From Sitta carolinensis (taxonomy: Eukaryota; Chordata; Aves; Passeriformes; Sittidae): a stretch of 64,000 nt of DNA. The stretch covers positions 8,218,001 through 8,282,000 of the forward strand of contig CM063292.1 in assembly GCA_032173965.1 (NCBI GenBank), read 5' to 3'. The notes under the pieces are model-generated. The model was not told the DNA's origin. It searched no databases and saw only the letters and a program-made list of their open reading frames with translations. Numbering within the stretch: the stretch's first letter is position 1; each line of letters starts with the position of its first letter. The translations under genes were made by a program, and so were the position numbers. Shown one piece after another: positions 47,860 to 58,735 of the stretch.

Positions 47860-48590
47860 ATCAAAAGCAGCGTGGGCAGCAGGGAGGGGGGAAATTCTGT
47901 CCCTCTGCCCGCTCTTGTGAGACCTGACCTGCAGAGCTGCCCCAGCCCTGGGATCCCCAGCACCAGGAGGACCTGGAACTGCTGGATAGAACCCAGAGGA
48001 GGCCATGGAGGGGCTGAGGGGACTGGAGCCAGGCTGGGAGAGCTGGGGCTGCTCAGCTGGAGAGGAGAAGGTTGTGTGGAGATGCCACAGCACCTCCCAG
48101 GGTCTGAGGGGCTGCAGGGAACCCAGAGGGGGCAATTCCTGAGAAACTGCAGTGCCAGGAGCCAGGGAGGGGCTGGCAGTGCCCCAGGGCAGGGCTGGGG
48201 GGATCCTGGGCAGGAATTGTTCCCTGGCAGGGTGGGCAGCCCTGGCACAGGGTGCCCAGAGCAGCTGGGGCTGCCCCTGGATCCCTGGCAGTGCCCAAGG
48301 CCAGGCTGGACACTGGGGCTGGGAGCCCCTGGCACAGGGCAGGGGCCCTGACAGGGATGGGTGGGATGGGTGAGCTCTAAGCCCCTCCCAACCCAACCAA
48401 CCCAACCCAGCCCAACCCAACCCAACCCAACCCAACCCAACCCAACCCAACCCAACCAACCCAACCCAACCAACCCAACCCAACCAACCCAACCCAGCCC
48501 AGCCCAACTCAACCCAGCCCAACCCAACCCAACCCAACCAACCCAAACCAACTCAACCCAGCCCAACCCACTCTGGGATTCTCTGAATTA
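47860..48590 (+). mobile_element. CR1 LINE fragment with expanded tail
   Basis: It begins with GTGGGCAGCAGGGAGG, then ATTCTGTCCCTCTGCCC and TGAGACCTGACCTGCAGAGC, and runs through CAGCTGGAGAGGAGAAGGTT and GGCAATTCCTGAGAAACTGC. The same young-looking 3' UTR as at 26.1 and 45.3 kb follows (48217-48344). The 3' terminus GAGCTCTAAGCCCCTCCCAA is split by a 184-bp CCCAA array, after which CTCTGGGATTCTCTGAAT closes the CR1 end. The 289-codon and 239-codon minus-strand ORFs over this element are artefacts of its GC-rich, stop-poor sequence. Confidence 0.93.
48387..48570. repeat. (CCCAA)n array inside a CR1 tail
   Basis: About 184 bp of CCCAA pentamers are interspersed with CCAA tetramers and occasional CCCAG and CTCAA variants. 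It lies precisely where CR1 normally reads CCTTCCAACCCAAACCATTC, so the array probably grew from the element's own CCAACCCAA. The minus strand is a TTGGG repeat with strong G-quadruplex potential. It is not the vertebrate telomere repeat (CCCTAA). Confidence 0.97.
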
Positions 48591-50224
48591 ATCATGTAAT
48601 AATTTTCTAAAAGATAGGCATTTAGAGCAGCAACTAAATCTGTTGAATGTACCTTCTATATTGAATTACTTTGACACCACAAGCAGTTACTAGTCAAATT
48701 TTCAAGACGTGCCCAAGCTTCATTCAAGTTATTGTTTTTATTAAGTACTGTGAAAATGCTGCCTTGGCTTGAATTTATTTAGATTTATTTTACTTTTTAT
48801 TTCATTGGTTTTTCATAGGTTATGTGCTTACATATTTGAATAAAACTGGGCTTTCAGGTAGCAAATGTTAATATTTTATAATCAATAGTGCTCTAGTGTT
48901 AAGAAATACTGCAAGGTTTTCATTAAATCAGAGAAAAGTGCGGTTAAAGGAATGCTAACAAGTATTGATGTTTAGATTTTATTTATCAATGTTGTTAAAC
49001 TCCTCTCCACTGCACCGAGTTTATTTTTCCACATTAAAATAACCTGATTTGGTATCTCTGGGGCTGAGTTTTAAACAAGATAAAGCACCTTGTGAATTAA
49101 TTTATTTGAAAGAGAAAAGAAAATACAATTTGTGTCTTTTCATTAAATTATCCTTAGCTTTATTGATTTAACCCAAGTTAAAAATTTATTTAGCTGAAAA
49201 AGAAACAAAGCTACAATCAAAATGTGTATCTTATTCTGTGTTAAACTTGGGAGTCAATCCTTATAGTATTTCACTTCATATTTTATCCATTATTTATCCA
49301 TTATTATTCATTATATTAATATTAGTCAGTCTCTGATTACCATACTGGCATCCAAATTACATATTAGTACTGGAAAAGTCTCATATATTCAAATGTTTGA
49401 AAGCAGCTAAATTACATTTGACGAAACATTGTTACTTGGGAGAAGAGACCAACAGCCATAAAAAATATGGAGCACTTACACAGGTTCCATACACAGATCA
49501 ACAAAATACACAGAGGAAGGAAGCTTGAAGGATATAATAAATGTTACCACAACAGTCAAGGTTCTGTCCTCAGAGTTAGGGACCTGAACAACTGCTGAGG
49601 GAGAAAATTATTTTCCTATTGTGAGAATATGTACTCAGCCATTCCCACCTCACGTAGATATTTATGTTCTGTGTTTGATTTGCTCCTGATGTTTACTGAA
49701 GCAAAACATGGGAAGAGGTGATAAAATATACAGGTGGGGATAAAATGACAGCTAATTCATTTACTGTGGAAAATAAGATCTGGTTATTCTAAAATGTGAC
49801 ACACAACATCAAAGTGTCTTAGAGGCTAGTTTGAAACAATTTATCTTATTAACAGCACAATAATATTTTCCTGAAAACACCACACTCTCATCAGAACTAA
49901 AGTATATTTTTGACCATTATTTTGAGAATAATGGTACTGCAGATAATGAGTACAAATAATTCACTTAACAGAATTCCTGCTCTCTCTTTGTATAAATTCC
50001 TGTTTCAATTTCTTTAGCAATTATACACAGAGTAGTTAATTTTATCTTTGGTAAATAATGGTCAACGTATAATTTTAAAAATTAAGCATGACAGTTACCT
50101 GTCATGACATTTTGCTGTGGTTACCAAGAGTACCTGGGAAAGAAACACTTCTCTGTAATATTGAATGTATTCACCAGGTATTAAATGCTGCTGCATTTTT
50201 GTAATACACAAAATACTGGAGGGG
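48591..50224. other. Unique AT-rich non-coding sequence
   Basis: No gene or repeat was recognised. Confidence 0.55.
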
Positions 50225-50342
50225 AGAGCAGCATGTATTTGCACCCTTCAGGGAGGACATTGAGAGGCTGGAGCTGTGCAGGGCAGGGAAGGGAGCAGGG
50301 CAGGGGCTGGAGCCCCAGCAGGGGCTGCCCAGGCAGGGGTGG
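50225..50342 (+). mobile_element. CR1 fragment, left half (split by LTR)
   Basis: AGGGAGGACATTGAGAGGCT, then GGAGCTGTGCAGGGCAGGGA and GGGGCTGCCCAGGCAGGGGT, follows the CR1 3' UTR up to the point where the consensus reads GGAGGTGGTGGAGTCACCAT. The element is interrupted here by an LTR and resumes at 50981. The left boundary is approximate. Confidence 0.75.
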
Positions 50343-50980
50343 TGTTGGGAAGGATGAAACAGGAAAACCTTATCAATAGGATTGCCTGGCAAAAGATTTT
50401 GAGAATATGGAAACTATAGGTGAGATTGGAATGAGAACAAGCTTTGAGATAGCAAGCCTCAGTTATTGAACAACTGGAAAACAATGGTCTGGCCACTGAA
50501 GGCAATCCCCTTCTGATTAAACAATGCCCTCTGCTTGCAGACAGCTCCGAGGGGCAGAGCAGACCCCACTAGCTTGGCAGAAGGGATCCAAAGAGCAGGT
50601 TTTAGGGTTTAAAATCTAACACAGTATGGTAATGTAATGATTCTTATAGGCTGTATGTAAATGCTATAGGATTTGTATCTTGTACTAGATTGGTTAGTGA
50701 GAATTAGAATATTCAGCATGGAAGAAGATTTATTGTATTGTAACAGGAATTTCAGGGCTCTTTTTCTATCTTCTGCTATTCTATCTTTTGTTCTCTTCTA
50801 TCTTTTGCTCTCTCTCTCTCTCCTCACTGTCTCTTGGCCCTGCTCTGAGTTGTGCTGGCAGCTTTAAGCAGCCCCCTGCACCCACGCCCTTTGCAATAAA
50901 CCACAACTTCCAAGACCAGGGGTCAGAGCTCTCTCGTCACTGTTTGTCCTGCCCACCCACACCACACCCATGCTCTCACA
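50343..50980 (+). mobile_element. Solo LTR of an endogenous retrovirus, inserted in a CR1
   Basis: A 638-bp element starts TGTTGGGAAGG and ends CTCTCACA, with the canonical TG...CA form. It has an AT-rich U3-like part, a pyrimidine-rich stretch with a CT repeat (about 50808-50822), a polyadenylation signal AATAAA at 50895-50900 and a GC-rich U5-like end. GGGTGG precedes it and GGTTGG follows it, a 6-bp target-site duplication with one mismatch; 6 bp is usual for ERVK-like elements. CR1 sequence runs up to it on the left and resumes after it on the right, which independently supports both ends. No viral genes are present. ACA at 51029 is a less likely alternative end. Confidence 0.82.
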
Positions 50981-51036
50981 GGTTGGAGAGCCAATCCCTG
51001 GGGGTGTCCCAGAGTGATGTGATGTTACAAAGGGCT
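50981..51036 (+). mobile_element. CR1 fragment, right half
   Basis: GAGAGCCAATCCCTGGGGGT, then GTCCCAGAGTGATGTGATGT, continues the CR1 interrupted at 50342 (consensus GAGTCACCATCCCTGGGGGT followed by GTT...GATGTGGCACTGAGGGACA). It ends at AGGGCT, where the SINE has inserted. CR1 sequence is not recognisable beyond the SINE, so the 3' end of this old copy is lost. Confidence 0.7.
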
Positions 51037-51172
51037 CATAGAATCACAGGATTTTCTGAGTTGGAAGGGACCCAAAAGGATCATCGAGTCCCACTGTCAA
51101 GTGAAGGCCCACGTGGGGATCACACGGCCTCAGTGTTATCAGCACCGTGCTCTACGGACCTGAGCTCACCTC
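51037..51172 (-). mobile_element. tRNA-Ile-derived SINE with CR1-like tail (TguSINE1-like)
   Basis: On the minus strand the right half resembles tRNA-Ile: GGTGAGCTCAGGTCCGTAGA (A-box region), GCACGGTGCTGATAACACTG (anticodon arm, GAT), GGCCGTGTGATCCCCACGTG (B-box/T-arm region) and GGCC. The left half is a CR1-like 3' tail: GACTCGATGATCC, GGGTCCCTTCCAACTCAG, ATCCTGTGATTCTATG. AGGGCT flanks the element exactly on both sides (51031-51036 and 51173-51178), a perfect 6-bp target-site duplication. The A and B boxes carry substitutions, so it is a dead copy and not a tRNA gene. The structure matches the passerine SINE TguSINE1 as I remember it and supports a passerine host. Confidence 0.88.
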
Positions 51173-51181
51173 AGGGCTGTT

Positions 51182-51208
51182 AATACTGGAATTAATTATT
51201 CCAGTATT
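51182..51208. repeat. Perfect palindrome, 11-bp arms
   Basis: AATACTGGAAT, loop TAATT, ATTCCAGTATT: a perfect 11-bp stem with a 5-nt loop immediately right of the SINE's target-site duplication and 48 bp before the duplicated block. It could extrude as a cruciform or mark a small inverted duplication. Confidence 0.9.
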
Positions 51209-51255
51209 TATTTATCAATATTCCAACTTCAGAACCAGTGAAGCTGCAGGATTTA

Positions 51256-51672
51256 AATTGCTCTTCCTCATATTTCTTTATATATTAAGGAAATGCTGCA
51301 CACTTGGAATGAAAAGCAAGAAAACGCAGTGAATTTTTGTTTTACAAGTTCATCTTTCCTTGGACTTTGGTTTGGTTCCTTACAGCGCTCATAAGGATGT
51401 TCTATTTTCTAAGGAAGATTTAATGATGCCTCAGGCACTGCCCATAACAGCATTAACATCCCAAAATCCCTGGGGCTGCAGGAGCCTCCCAGCCCCTCCA
51501 TCCTCAGCTGTGCCCACCCTGTGCCCAGCCCAGAGCTCTGGGTGCCACCTCCAGCCCTTCCTGGCACAGCCCAGGGATGGGCACTGCACCCCTGCCTGGG
51601 CAGCCCCTGCCAAGGCTGCCCACCCTTGCCATGGGCAAATTCCTGCTCAGGTGCCCCCTGAGCCTGCCCTGG
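51256..51672 (-). repeat. Duplicated block, copy 2 (CR1 3' end plus 3' flank)
   Basis: This is the partner of 10771-11196. The left 202 bp (51256-51457) match copy 1 with 7 differences, a single ATCCCAAA octamer (51458-51465) plus a partial unit follows, and the CR1 part is nearly identical over about 200 bp. Unlike copy 1, CR1 continues past the end of similarity as GCCCAGCCTCAGGCCGTTCC and CTCTGCTCCTGTGCCTGG to about 51715. Confidence 0.85.
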
Positions 51673-51715
51673 CCCAGCCTCAGGCCGTTCCCTCTGCTCC
51701 TGTGCCTGGCTAGAC
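51458..51715 (-). mobile_element. CR1 LINE fragment, 3' end
   Basis: The plus strand reads GGTGCCACCTCCAGCCCTTC, CTGGGCAGCCCCTGCCAAGG, AAATTCCTGCTCAGGTGCCC and CCTGAGCCTGCCCTGGCCCA, then CAGGCCGTTCCCTCTGCTCC. This parallels the minus-strand CR1 segment ending in AGGCCGTTCC. The 3' end is taken as the ATCCCAAA octamer. It is 5'-truncated at about 51715. Confidence 0.82.
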
Positions 51716-53035
51716 CTTGCTCAGGGACTTTGGCCTTTCTTTCCCTGAATGAAAACTCTCTTCTCCTAACTGAGTTAAAGATGCCAAGTGCAAAAAGTAG
51801 TGGCCACCTTTTGGCTAAGAAAGCACTTCCAAAGCCAGACCATTATGTTGTGCAAATGAACTTAATTAAGGCGGAAAACAAAATATACATTCCTGAGCAC
51901 CTGCTTTTCATTCTTATTTCAGAAATTATATAAAACATTACCCAGCTAATTAAATAATTTTTACATTTTCTAAAACAATCAGAGGTCTTTCCCTAAGCTT
52001 AGTTATGCAACCACCAGAATATTTTCTCTCCTAAAATAAATGTAAGAATTGTGGAGGACATAATGTAAATAAGACTAAAGGTATAGATTGAGAAAGTAAT
52101 TTCCAAATTTTACCACATTTTTTCCCCAAGATTTACAGTCATGCATTTAGGAAATGTAGTCCAGACTGTCTGGGCACGTAGCTATTTCTGTATAATATAT
52201 AAATATCAGAGTAGAATGAATAAAGTATTTTCCATGAATAGTCATTTGAATTTTAATAGAAATTTTATTCAATCTCAATTTTTTCACTACGGAGTGACTG
52301 AACATTTCTAGGAAAAAATAGTTTCAAAAAGTGATACTCTAAACTTTCTAGTCTACAAAATTTCATATGTTCAGATACTTAAAATTATTGTTACCTAAGT
52401 TCTGATAAATTTATTTAAATCCAGTGCTACACTGACTATCCAGAAGAGAGAAACAATGAGATGTCTTTCATGTTGCCAGCACTAATAACCTTTTTATTTT
52501 TTCTGAGTAACCCAAAGGATTTCCTCCTCTGCACAACCCCACCTCAGCCCCAGTGAATTTGGGATGGTCTAATACTGTGCCTGAGGTTTATATTTTGGGG
52601 GAAAAAGGCCTTACATTCCCATAGAACAATCCAGGAAACAGGAATTAGGATCTAGAATGTCAGACAGCCAGAATCAAACAATATTTGAGCTTCTTACAAA
52701 AATTGCTTTTGGAATGAATACAGAATGTCTCAGAGCACACTCATGACAATTCTGCAAGGAGATAAAACCAGAGAAATTAAATGAATTATTTATTAGGACT
52801 CTCATGCTGGAAGTCAGATATCAGGAGTTCTACTCCAAGCTCTACCAGCAACCTTCTGTGTGACCTTTGACAAACAGATTTATCTGCTCATGCCTGTTCC
52901 ATGGGGGTTTTGTGTCCTGATTTAAAATAGTTCAGCTAAAACATTGTCTTTTCCTGCATGTTCATAGACGCACCTAATACATTCCTGCCAACCTTGACTA
53001 GTGCCTTTAAGTAGGAAGAAAATACAAGTAAATTG

Positions 53036-53066
<31 letters not shown>

Positions 53067-55046
53067 TTTAAATTAAAAAACATGAACACAATTCACTTTC
53101 ATGTTGTGTAGAGAATTATTCTTTACAGTATTCCACTGTATTACACACAGTACATATCATTACCTAATCAAACTTTGCATGCTGTGGGTTTAAATATAAC
53201 TAATAAATATTTTTCTAAATAAAAATTGTAAGTTGTTTAAAGGCTCAATTCACATAAAACTGATGTGGGTTTGGAGGCTTTTTGGTTTTTTAAGTATTTC
53301 CCCTTTCTGCACAGCTTTTAAGGACAACATGTTTTTGCCTGAAATTTCAATGAGAGCTTTGTTTTGGAGTCTCCCAAAAGCTTTCTGTCCATGAAACCTT
53401 AGTTAAGAATGTACATCTCAATGACTTTGCTTTTATCAATCTGACCCTATCTTAAGCCCACTGGACTAATTGTGTTTGTGCAGGATTAATAAGCAGCTGA
53501 AAGAGAGTGCTTAAAGCAAGAAATGATAAAATCTCTGATCCAGGAACACCAGAAGTGCCTATTTGAGTTTACACACAAAATAATGTATACACTGAAGTTG
53601 TGGGTCTGCCTAACTGGGGATCTTCTGAACAAACACCCAGATTCAGTGAGAATGTTAATAAATCATCTAAGAAATATGTATTGCTGGACAATTCACCAGG
53701 GCTGGGACATCTTTTATGCCCAAGACTGAGAAGATGGTCCACGTGCCCAGATTATCTCTAAAACTCCCTTCAGGCTCCTTGACAATAAATCTGTAATAAA
53801 GCTACATGAACAGTGAAACCTCTCACAGCTTCTCAGGTAAATGATTTTTTATTAATTGGATGGAATCATCAAATTTCTGTAGAAAAACCTTGGAAAAATG
53901 CTTATTATGATAAAAGAGATTATGTCAGTTCAATTTATATTCAATTTGCTGGACAAGAATTTCACGGTCTCATTTAATGTTAGAAAGGACTTCTGACTGT
54001 CATCCACCAAAAGTTAACAGATGTGCCATAGCCACACCTCTGTTGTGATTTTTTGCTGAAACACATGAATCTAAGCAACAACAACAAAAAAGACATAAAA
54101 TAGGACACGAAGAAACCACCTCTTCTTTTTATGATAAAACCGACATATCCAGTATTTGTTATTTTGGCATTGTCTTCATCAGCTTGCGCTTGTCACATAT
54201 ATTTTAATACATGATTTATGGTTATAAATTCATTTTCCATTCTCATTTATAATATGGTGTCACATTTTATCACAAGTGCATTTAATCATCTGCTGTCTGC
54301 ATACTAATGGTTACAAATATGTTACCTGTGTAGACCCAGCAACCAGTTGCTGTAACTGTCTCTGACTGCAACGCTTGAATGCTTTGAAAAGTGCTGATAA
54401 ATAGAGAAGTTCAGACATTTTTATGTGTCTGGCCCATTTTAATAGCCAAGATAAAATTCTCATGCTTCACCAAGAACTTGATTTTTTCTTCCCCACTTGA
54501 AAATTTTTTGCATGCGCTCATCCGTCCTCAGAACAGTGTCAGGGTGTAAAATTAAAAGTGTATAAACATCTTAGGAATGGCTGCTAAAGAGGCAGAGAGG
54601 ATGATCAGATAGAAGAAAAAACAGCATGTACCCAAATTTAGGATAATTGGAAAAAAAGAAGGGAAGTAATTTTTTTTGTCTAAAATTTGTGGGCCAAAAT
54701 CTGCTATGCAATGAACGTGAGCACGTGTTTAAATTGAGGACACTGTAAATACACAACTGAATCTCCAAATATTCCCATTTAAAGGCAGCATATCAATTCA
54801 GCCTTTTAATTAATTTTCTGAGGAAAGCAATCCTTACTGTTATTAGTTCCATGTTTTCAACTTAGGCTTTTCACAAATACGTATTTGAGAAATCTCAACG
54901 GAAACATTTCAATTCCAGTATTTCGGAAGAAAATGGGTTGCAGTCAACTCGAGCAATTTTAATAGGGAAAAGTGCAACTGACAGGGCAAGGGAGCATCGA
55001 TTAAAAATACACACAAATTCACCTGGCCTGGAGCACTGCAGCGAGC
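51716..55046. other. Unique AT-rich non-coding sequence
   Basis: No gene was recognised. An A-rich tract at 53036-53066 has 19 A, one G and 11 A. Confidence 0.55.
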
Positions 55047-55100
55047 CCAGAGAATGGGTTGGGTTGGGAGGTGCCTCAAACAATCCAGACCCACCCCTGT
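55047..55100 (-). mobile_element. CR1 LINE, short 3'-terminal fragment
   Basis: AGAGAATGGGTTGGGTTGGG, then AGGTGCCTCAAACAATCCAG and ACCCACCCCTG, resembles the CR1 terminus read from the plus strand. It is short and diverged. Confidence 0.65.
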
Positions 55101-55794
55101 AATTCACACACGCACATGCACGAAAGCTTCCAATTTAGACATGAATGTCTACTTAGCTACATTTAGGGTAACTTATTTGAAGCTGTCAGTGTTAATTGTT
55201 TATTGTCTTATCCTTGTAGGCAGAGAAATTGAGCCTACAGGAATAAGGCTGATGAGTATTTTTAGTTGCACATTTAATCGACTGTTTGACACGTTCTGTG
55301 CATTCTGTCCTGAGCAAAGTAATTTGCCACACTCTAAACCAGACAAGCATGTGCAGCTCACAGGCCAAAAATCCTGTGCTGTCACTCCTGTAGTATGCAT
55401 GGAGCTTCCTGTTGGAGAACTGAAAAATAAATGTTCCTTGGGATGGTGAAGGGTGCGTATTTATCAGAAACTACAAGTTATGATATTTATCTTAACCTTT
55501 AAAACAGAAGCCTTTGAAAACACCTTACAAATGCAGGTGCAGGCAGTGCACATTCAAAGAGCATGCAGAAGGCAGGGAAATGCCAATTTGCAATCACCAA
55601 AGTTCACAAAGCACACAAGGCTCAGCTGTGAGCAGGCAAAACTCAAACTCAAAGTGGACAGCATCGCCAAAATGCTCAGCTGAAGCTGTAAGGAATTAAG
55701 TGTCCTGCGCGTTGAAAAGCATTGTAAGATCATCTTGGAGTCGATTCTATAAAACACAGCTGACGATTTCAGCGTGAAAGGGCATTTTAAATGA
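55101..55794. other. Unique non-coding sequence
   Basis: Several overlapping short ORFs lie here (up to 131 codons), none with a recognisable domain. No repeat was recognised. Confidence 0.5.
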
Positions 55795-55860
55795 CTCGAG
55801 GGGGGGATTCTGCCCCTCAGGTGAGACCCCACCTGCAGAGCTGCCCCAGCACAGGGGGGC
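55795..55860 (+). mobile_element. CR1 LINE internal fragment
   Basis: GGGGGATTCTGCCCCTCAGG, then TGAGACCCCACCTGCAGAGC and TGCCCCAGC, matches the same CR1 segment that begins the 47.9-kb copy. The following 60 bp may also be CR1-derived but cannot be placed. Confidence 0.65.
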
Positions 55861-58225
55861 TGATAACATGGTAGTGACACCATGTAATGGTCCAGTGGAG
55901 GTCTCACCAAGGACTTCAGCAATTTGGCAATGAATTTGCTAAAAAAGCCTTCACAACTTTCCTGCATGCAACTGCAGTTGCCTGACAGCAACAGGGGACA
56001 ATCATCATCTGCCATGGCCAGCCAGAGTTTTCAGAGAGGGAATAAACAGATGCCAAAGGCTTGGTTTCCATCTCAGTTTCTAAACAGGATTAGAGTGAGA
56101 ATAGGTCTTTTTGTGTTGATAGCACCGGGCCCTAGAAATCGTCTAGCTTGACCCAGTTGTAACTTGAATAATATGGTATTTTTCAAAGCCAGGCAGCTTT
56201 GCCAACAATGAGCACTTTCATCTGCCAGAGATCATGTTCCAGTTTTAAAACATCAACTACTGGCATTTTTTAAAGAAAAACAAATCACCATTCTCTTTGA
56301 TACAATAAAACAAAACCTTCCATAACCATTTTCTCTTTGGAAATTATTTCACCCCATTATCAGTTGTGTACTCTGAAGGGAATTTGGGAGTGTAGTGAAT
56401 TGTACTGTAGTACAATTTTCATACAAGATATATTGGCTGGTCCTTTGCAGATTTGTAGTTAAAGCAACTGAAAACAGAATTCTTCATGCAAAAACTGGCA
56501 ACTGTTACAAGCTACAATACCAGCTACATCTCTAAGGATTATGTCAATTTAAATAATGCACAATAATTAACAGGTACTTTTTTTTCTCCAGCTTTTTATA
56601 CTATTTGTGAGAGGTCATTCTTGTCACACTGTTCTTGAAGAAAAATTTTCAATTATGCATAATTCACAATGTACTACTGATATCTGTTTGTCTTTATTTA
56701 CTTCTTTGGTATTCCTCAATGTCAGCGATGGAAAGAGATTTGTATTCAGAATAAAGGGCAGAAAGCCTCATCTCAGTTTTTCTCATATTTGAGTTTATTC
56801 GTGTTTGCATAAGGAAGGAGGCTGTGCATGATGAATCATGTATCACACCTATTATCTCCTCTAAATATAGAGGGGGGAGAACTGACAGCCTTAGCAAAGG
56901 TGCTTTGGTACTCGTTAACAAGCCCTGGCTTTTTAAAAATCATTCTACACTGGCATTTAAGAAACACATATTCCACTTTTGGGCCAACAGCACAAGCTCC
57001 TACACCCAAAACCTACAGACAAGGGATTTCTCATTTTGTAAGTATTACACTACTGCACCATAGATTATCCTCTGGAAGGAAATACATCTCCTTCCTGAGA
57101 AAAGCAGTTTTATAGTACTCATTTTTCATTAACCTAGTTACACTATTTCAGAAGCGTCCTACAGAAAACTTTGGTGCTTTTTCCTGTAAAAAATGCATTT
57201 GCAATAAAAGGGATTTTTTTTTTTAATGAAAAACTGCCCTAAGCTCAGAGGCTCAGAGAGTTTGGAAGTTCTTGACCAGCATCCTTGTTTGTTTTCACCT
57301 CTCTGATCTCCCCAAATTTGAAGTTAACTCCATTCTCCAATCCTGCAGCCCTAATCTAATTGGCCATCACTCTCACATTGCTATGGATTAAGCAATTTAC
57401 TTTAGGCTCCTCCTAATTTGGTTGTGCATGGAGGATACTTAATCAGCAGCACAAGTTTGCAGAGTTGCACCTCTGTGAATTGGCAGCAGAAATGAGGAAG
57501 TGTCAGCCTGTAAAGACTTTTGATGACCAAATGATGAATCAGACTCCCTGATCACAGTTCAGTCAGCCAAATTAATGTCATTAATTAGGAGAAAACTAAC
57601 TCCTCCACTTATTAAAAGTCTTCTCTTTCCTCCTTCTTTCATGACAGATCTTTAATTTTGCCTTTCTGTCACTGTTATTTGTTGCCCTCCTAACCCTGGT
57701 TACCAGAGGAGTGTGTGCACTGTCAGAGCAGCCTCACTGGCAATGCCTCTGAGCCATGTTTCCAGCTCCCTGACCTCTGAGGAACAACCCTTCCAAAATA
57801 TTCTCCCTGTCCTGCTGCCCAGAGGGACACATTTCCCTGCAGATGTACCACACTCCACAAATCCATCCCACGCACACTGAAGGGGGTCAGGGTGGGCTCT
57901 CCAGGCTCAGGGGACAGAAATAGCCCCAGTTTCTTCACAGCTAGGGAAAGATGATTCCGTGGAGCTGCAGGGAGCCATGGTCACAGTGCCCTTGCCCTGT
58001 GCTGGCACAGCAGTGACCCAAGAAAGCCTCACCAGAGCACTGCTGAGGAGACAGCGAGCAATGCACCTCATGGAAATTCTCAGACTAACTCGTGAATCAA
58101 ACAAGTGCCTTTGCACTTTCTACATGGGCAGAGTCTCCAGTGAGGAAGAGAACTCACACTCTTTTTGCTACAGGAAAGCAGGGTGACACATTTCTCTCCC
58201 TCTTTACATGGCACCCAGTGCTCTG
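55861..58225. other. Unique non-coding sequence
   Basis: No gene or mobile element was recognised. GC-richer sequence at about 57680-58060 is of unknown origin. Confidence 0.5.
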
Positions 58226-58310
58226 GTTGAGAAGGTGAGGGTTGGTCAAAGTTGGGACTCGATAATCTTGAAGGTGTTTTCCAGCTGAAAGGATCCTGCA
58301 GTCCTGTGAC
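58226..58310 (+). mobile_element. CR1 LINE, short 3'-terminal fragment
   Basis: GGGACTCGATAATCTTGAAG, then GTGTTTTCCAGCTGAAAGGA, matches the CR1 terminus GGACTCGATGATCTTAAAGG followed by TCTTTTCCAACC. It is diverged. Confidence 0.75.
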
Positions 58311-58572
58311 CATCATGGTCTTAAATACATACGGGAAATATGCAGCTATGATTTCTATAATTATCATGGTCAGACATAGTTTAGCATCACTGTATGCCAG
58401 TGTGATTCCTGAAGAATCTCTATATCTCCCCATTTGGGTAAGAACAAAATCCAGCATGCTTCCTGTTGAATTGATGGGTGCAGGTCAGGGTGGAAAAGGA
58501 AACAACACAGGCAGCAGTGGAAAGGAAATTAAATGTGCATGTGGTGAATCTATGTTTTAAGAAAAAAAAAAT
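58311..58572. other. Unique non-coding sequence
   Basis: No feature was recognised between the two CR1 fragments except a short A run at 58561-58570. Confidence 0.5.
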
Positions 58573-58735
58573 AATAGAGTGAAGCAGCTGCTCAGAGAAG
58601 CTGTGGCTGCCCCTGTATCCCTGGAAGTGTCCAAGATCAGGGCTTGGAGCACCCTGGGATAGAGCAAAGTAGACAGGGGTGGGATAAGATAATCTTTAAA
58701 CTCCCTTTCAGCCCAAGTCATCCTATGATTTATTT
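58573..58735 (+). mobile_element. CR1 LINE fragment, 3' end
   Basis: GCTGTGGCTGCCCCTGTATC, CCTGGAAGTGTCCAAGATCA, GGGCTTGGAGCACCCTGGGA, GATAATCTTTAAACTCCCTT, then CAGCCCAAGTCATCCTATGATT follows the avian CR1 3' UTR to its terminal octamer region. It is a 5'-truncated copy. Confidence 0.92.

Noticed and set aside
47697..48566. Minus-strand ORFs of 289 and 239 codons (WVGLGWVG-rich N termini)
   Set aside because: The N-terminal part is the TTGGG array and the remainder is antisense CR1 3' UTR, which is GC-rich and poor in stops.
48387..48570. Interstitial telomeric repeat
   Set aside because: The unit is CCCAA, not CCCTAA, and it is explained by expansion of the CR1 tail.
51085..51172. A tRNA-Ile gene on the minus strand
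   Set aside because: The tRNA-like segment has substitutions in A- and B-box positions, is joined to a CR1-like tail and is flanked by a target-site duplication, so it is a SINE head.
55054..55449. 131-codon ORF beginning in a CR1 terminus
   Set aside because: The start lies in antisense CR1 sequence and the remainder has no recognisable domain.
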